This document shows positions 5,008 through 5,585 of a DNA stretch of 5,585 bases, in pieces. A model generated the notes under the pieces. That model saw nothing but the letters and a program-made list of their open reading frames with translations. It did no database searches and was not told the origin of the DNA. This stretch comes from Acidobacteriota bacterium (GTDB taxonomy: Bacteria > Acidobacteriota > Terriglobia > Terriglobales > Acidobacteriaceae), in contig JAJXXG010000672.1 of NCBI GenBank assembly GCA_021781255.1, positions 1 through 5,585 of the forward strand, in the 5' to 3' direction. A program made the position numbers and the translations under genes. Each line of letters starts with the position of its first letter. Position 1 is the first letter of the stretch.

Positions 5008-5585
5008 ATGCCTCTGGTAACGATGCGACAACTGCTGGACGAAGCCGCGAAGGGCGGATACGGCGTAGGTGCGTTCAATGTGAACAACATGGAGCAGATC
5101 CAGTCAATTATGGAAGCTGCAAAGGAAACCAATTCGCCTGTCATCATTCAGGCCAGCCGCGGCGCGCGCCAGTATGCGCAGGACCGCTATCTTTATCATC
5201 TGATGCTGGCGGCAGCGGAGTTGTATCCGGAGATTCCGATTGCCATGCACCAGGACCACGGCAACAGCTTTGAGACCTGCAAAAGCGCAATCGAGCTGGG
5301 CTTTACCAGCGTCATGATGGACGGCTCGCTGAAGACTGACGGCAAGACGCCGACCGACTTTGAGGAGAATGTGGAAGTCACGCGGCGCGTGGTGGAATTT
5401 GCTCACGAGCGAGGCGTCACGGTCGAGGGTGAGATCGGTGTGCTCGGCGGTATTGAAGACGGTCACGGCGCGGGCGGAACGGGACTGGAGCACGTCACCG
5501 ATCCGGACCAGGCGGTGGAGTTTGCCGAGCGCACGGGCGTGGACGCGCTGGCGATCGCCATTGGCACCAGCCACGGCGCCTACAA
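5008..5585 (+). CDS. fba: Class II fructose-bisphosphate aldolase, Calvin-cycle-like (type B) subtype, N-terminal 192 residues (partial)
   Basis: The first 192 codons of a gene cut by the right edge; complete family members run to about 340-360 residues. The enzyme is a cytosolic zinc-dependent TIM barrel that interconverts fructose-1,6-bisphosphate with DHAP and glyceraldehyde-3-phosphate. The start [30 protein letters not shown] is typical. [11 protein letters not shown] is at 44-54. The catalytic aspartate and first zinc histidine lie in HQDHG (D83, H84). E142 in [13 protein letters not shown] is the expected second metal-site ligand, and H189 in GTSHGAY is a further zinc histidine. The NMEQ...[10 protein letters not shown] pattern resembles CbbA-type aldolases rather than the E. 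coli FbaA type. That names the subfamily and does not show carbon fixation. The start is backed by a strong Shine-Dalgarno AAGGAGA (4994-5000) seven bases upstream. The link with nadA may be only positional, though DHAP is a NadA substrate. Confidence 0.96.
   Translation, partial: MPLVTMRQLLDEAAKGGYGVGAFNVNNMEQIQSIMEAAKETNSPVIIQASRGARQYAQDRYLYHLMLAAAELYPEIPIAMHQDHGNSFETCKSAIELGFTSVMMDGSLKTDGKTPTDFEENVEVTRRVVEFAHERGVTVEGEIGVLGGIEDGHGAGGTGLEHVTDPDQAVEFAERTGVDALAIAIGTSHGAY

Noticed and set aside
5104..5574. Minus-strand 156-codon frame opposite the aldolase gene
   Set aside because: Antisense shadow of a clear class II aldolase.

Overview
The window most likely comes from an acidobacterium, probably of the Terriglobia (Acidobacteriota subdivision 1) type. 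The main reason is the leader of nadA, which folds by hand into the two-domain NAD+-I (nadA-motif) riboswitch, a class I know almost exclusively from Acidobacteriota. The DNA is moderately GC-rich and the genes are compact. The assignment is an inference from memory; no database was searched.

Layout. Positions 1-2875 hold a tightly coupled minus-strand operon. In transcription order it is a membrane-anchored iron-sulfur oxidoreductase of the ETF:menaquinone oxidoreductase (EMO/FadF-like) kind, then etfB, then etfA, which is cut by the left edge. Each stop overlaps the next start as ATGA. Together they would carry electrons from acyl-CoA or other flavin dehydrogenases through ETF to a [4Fe-4S]/CCG-domain protein and into the quinone pool.

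Positions 2876-3518 are a divergent intergenic region of about 640 bp. The half next to the ETF operon has no recognisable gene; it holds short repeats and a palindrome of unknown meaning. The half next to nadA holds a 13-bp imperfect hairpin (3346-3383), then a tandem NAD+-I riboswitch: domain 1 at 3389-3453 and domain 2 at 3460-3507. The last stem of domain 2 contains the Shine-Dalgarno region of nadA, so NAD+ would be expected to repress translation.

Positions 3519-4679 are nadA (quinolinate synthase, [4Fe-4S]), the step that commits to de novo NAD synthesis and so the natural target of NAD+ feedback. Three bases after its stop is an unrecognised 58-codon reading frame (4683-4859) with its own Shine-Dalgarno sequence inside the end of nadA. 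After a gap of about 150 bp, a class II fructose-bisphosphate aldolase of the Calvin-cycle-like subtype starts at 5008 and runs off the right edge.

The most notable content is the riboswitch, with its enlarged P3 loop in domain 1, degenerate second domain, possible inter-domain switch hairpin and adjacent upstream hairpin. The small ORF possibly coupled to nadA comes next. No mobile elements, CRISPR arrays, tRNA or rRNA genes were seen.
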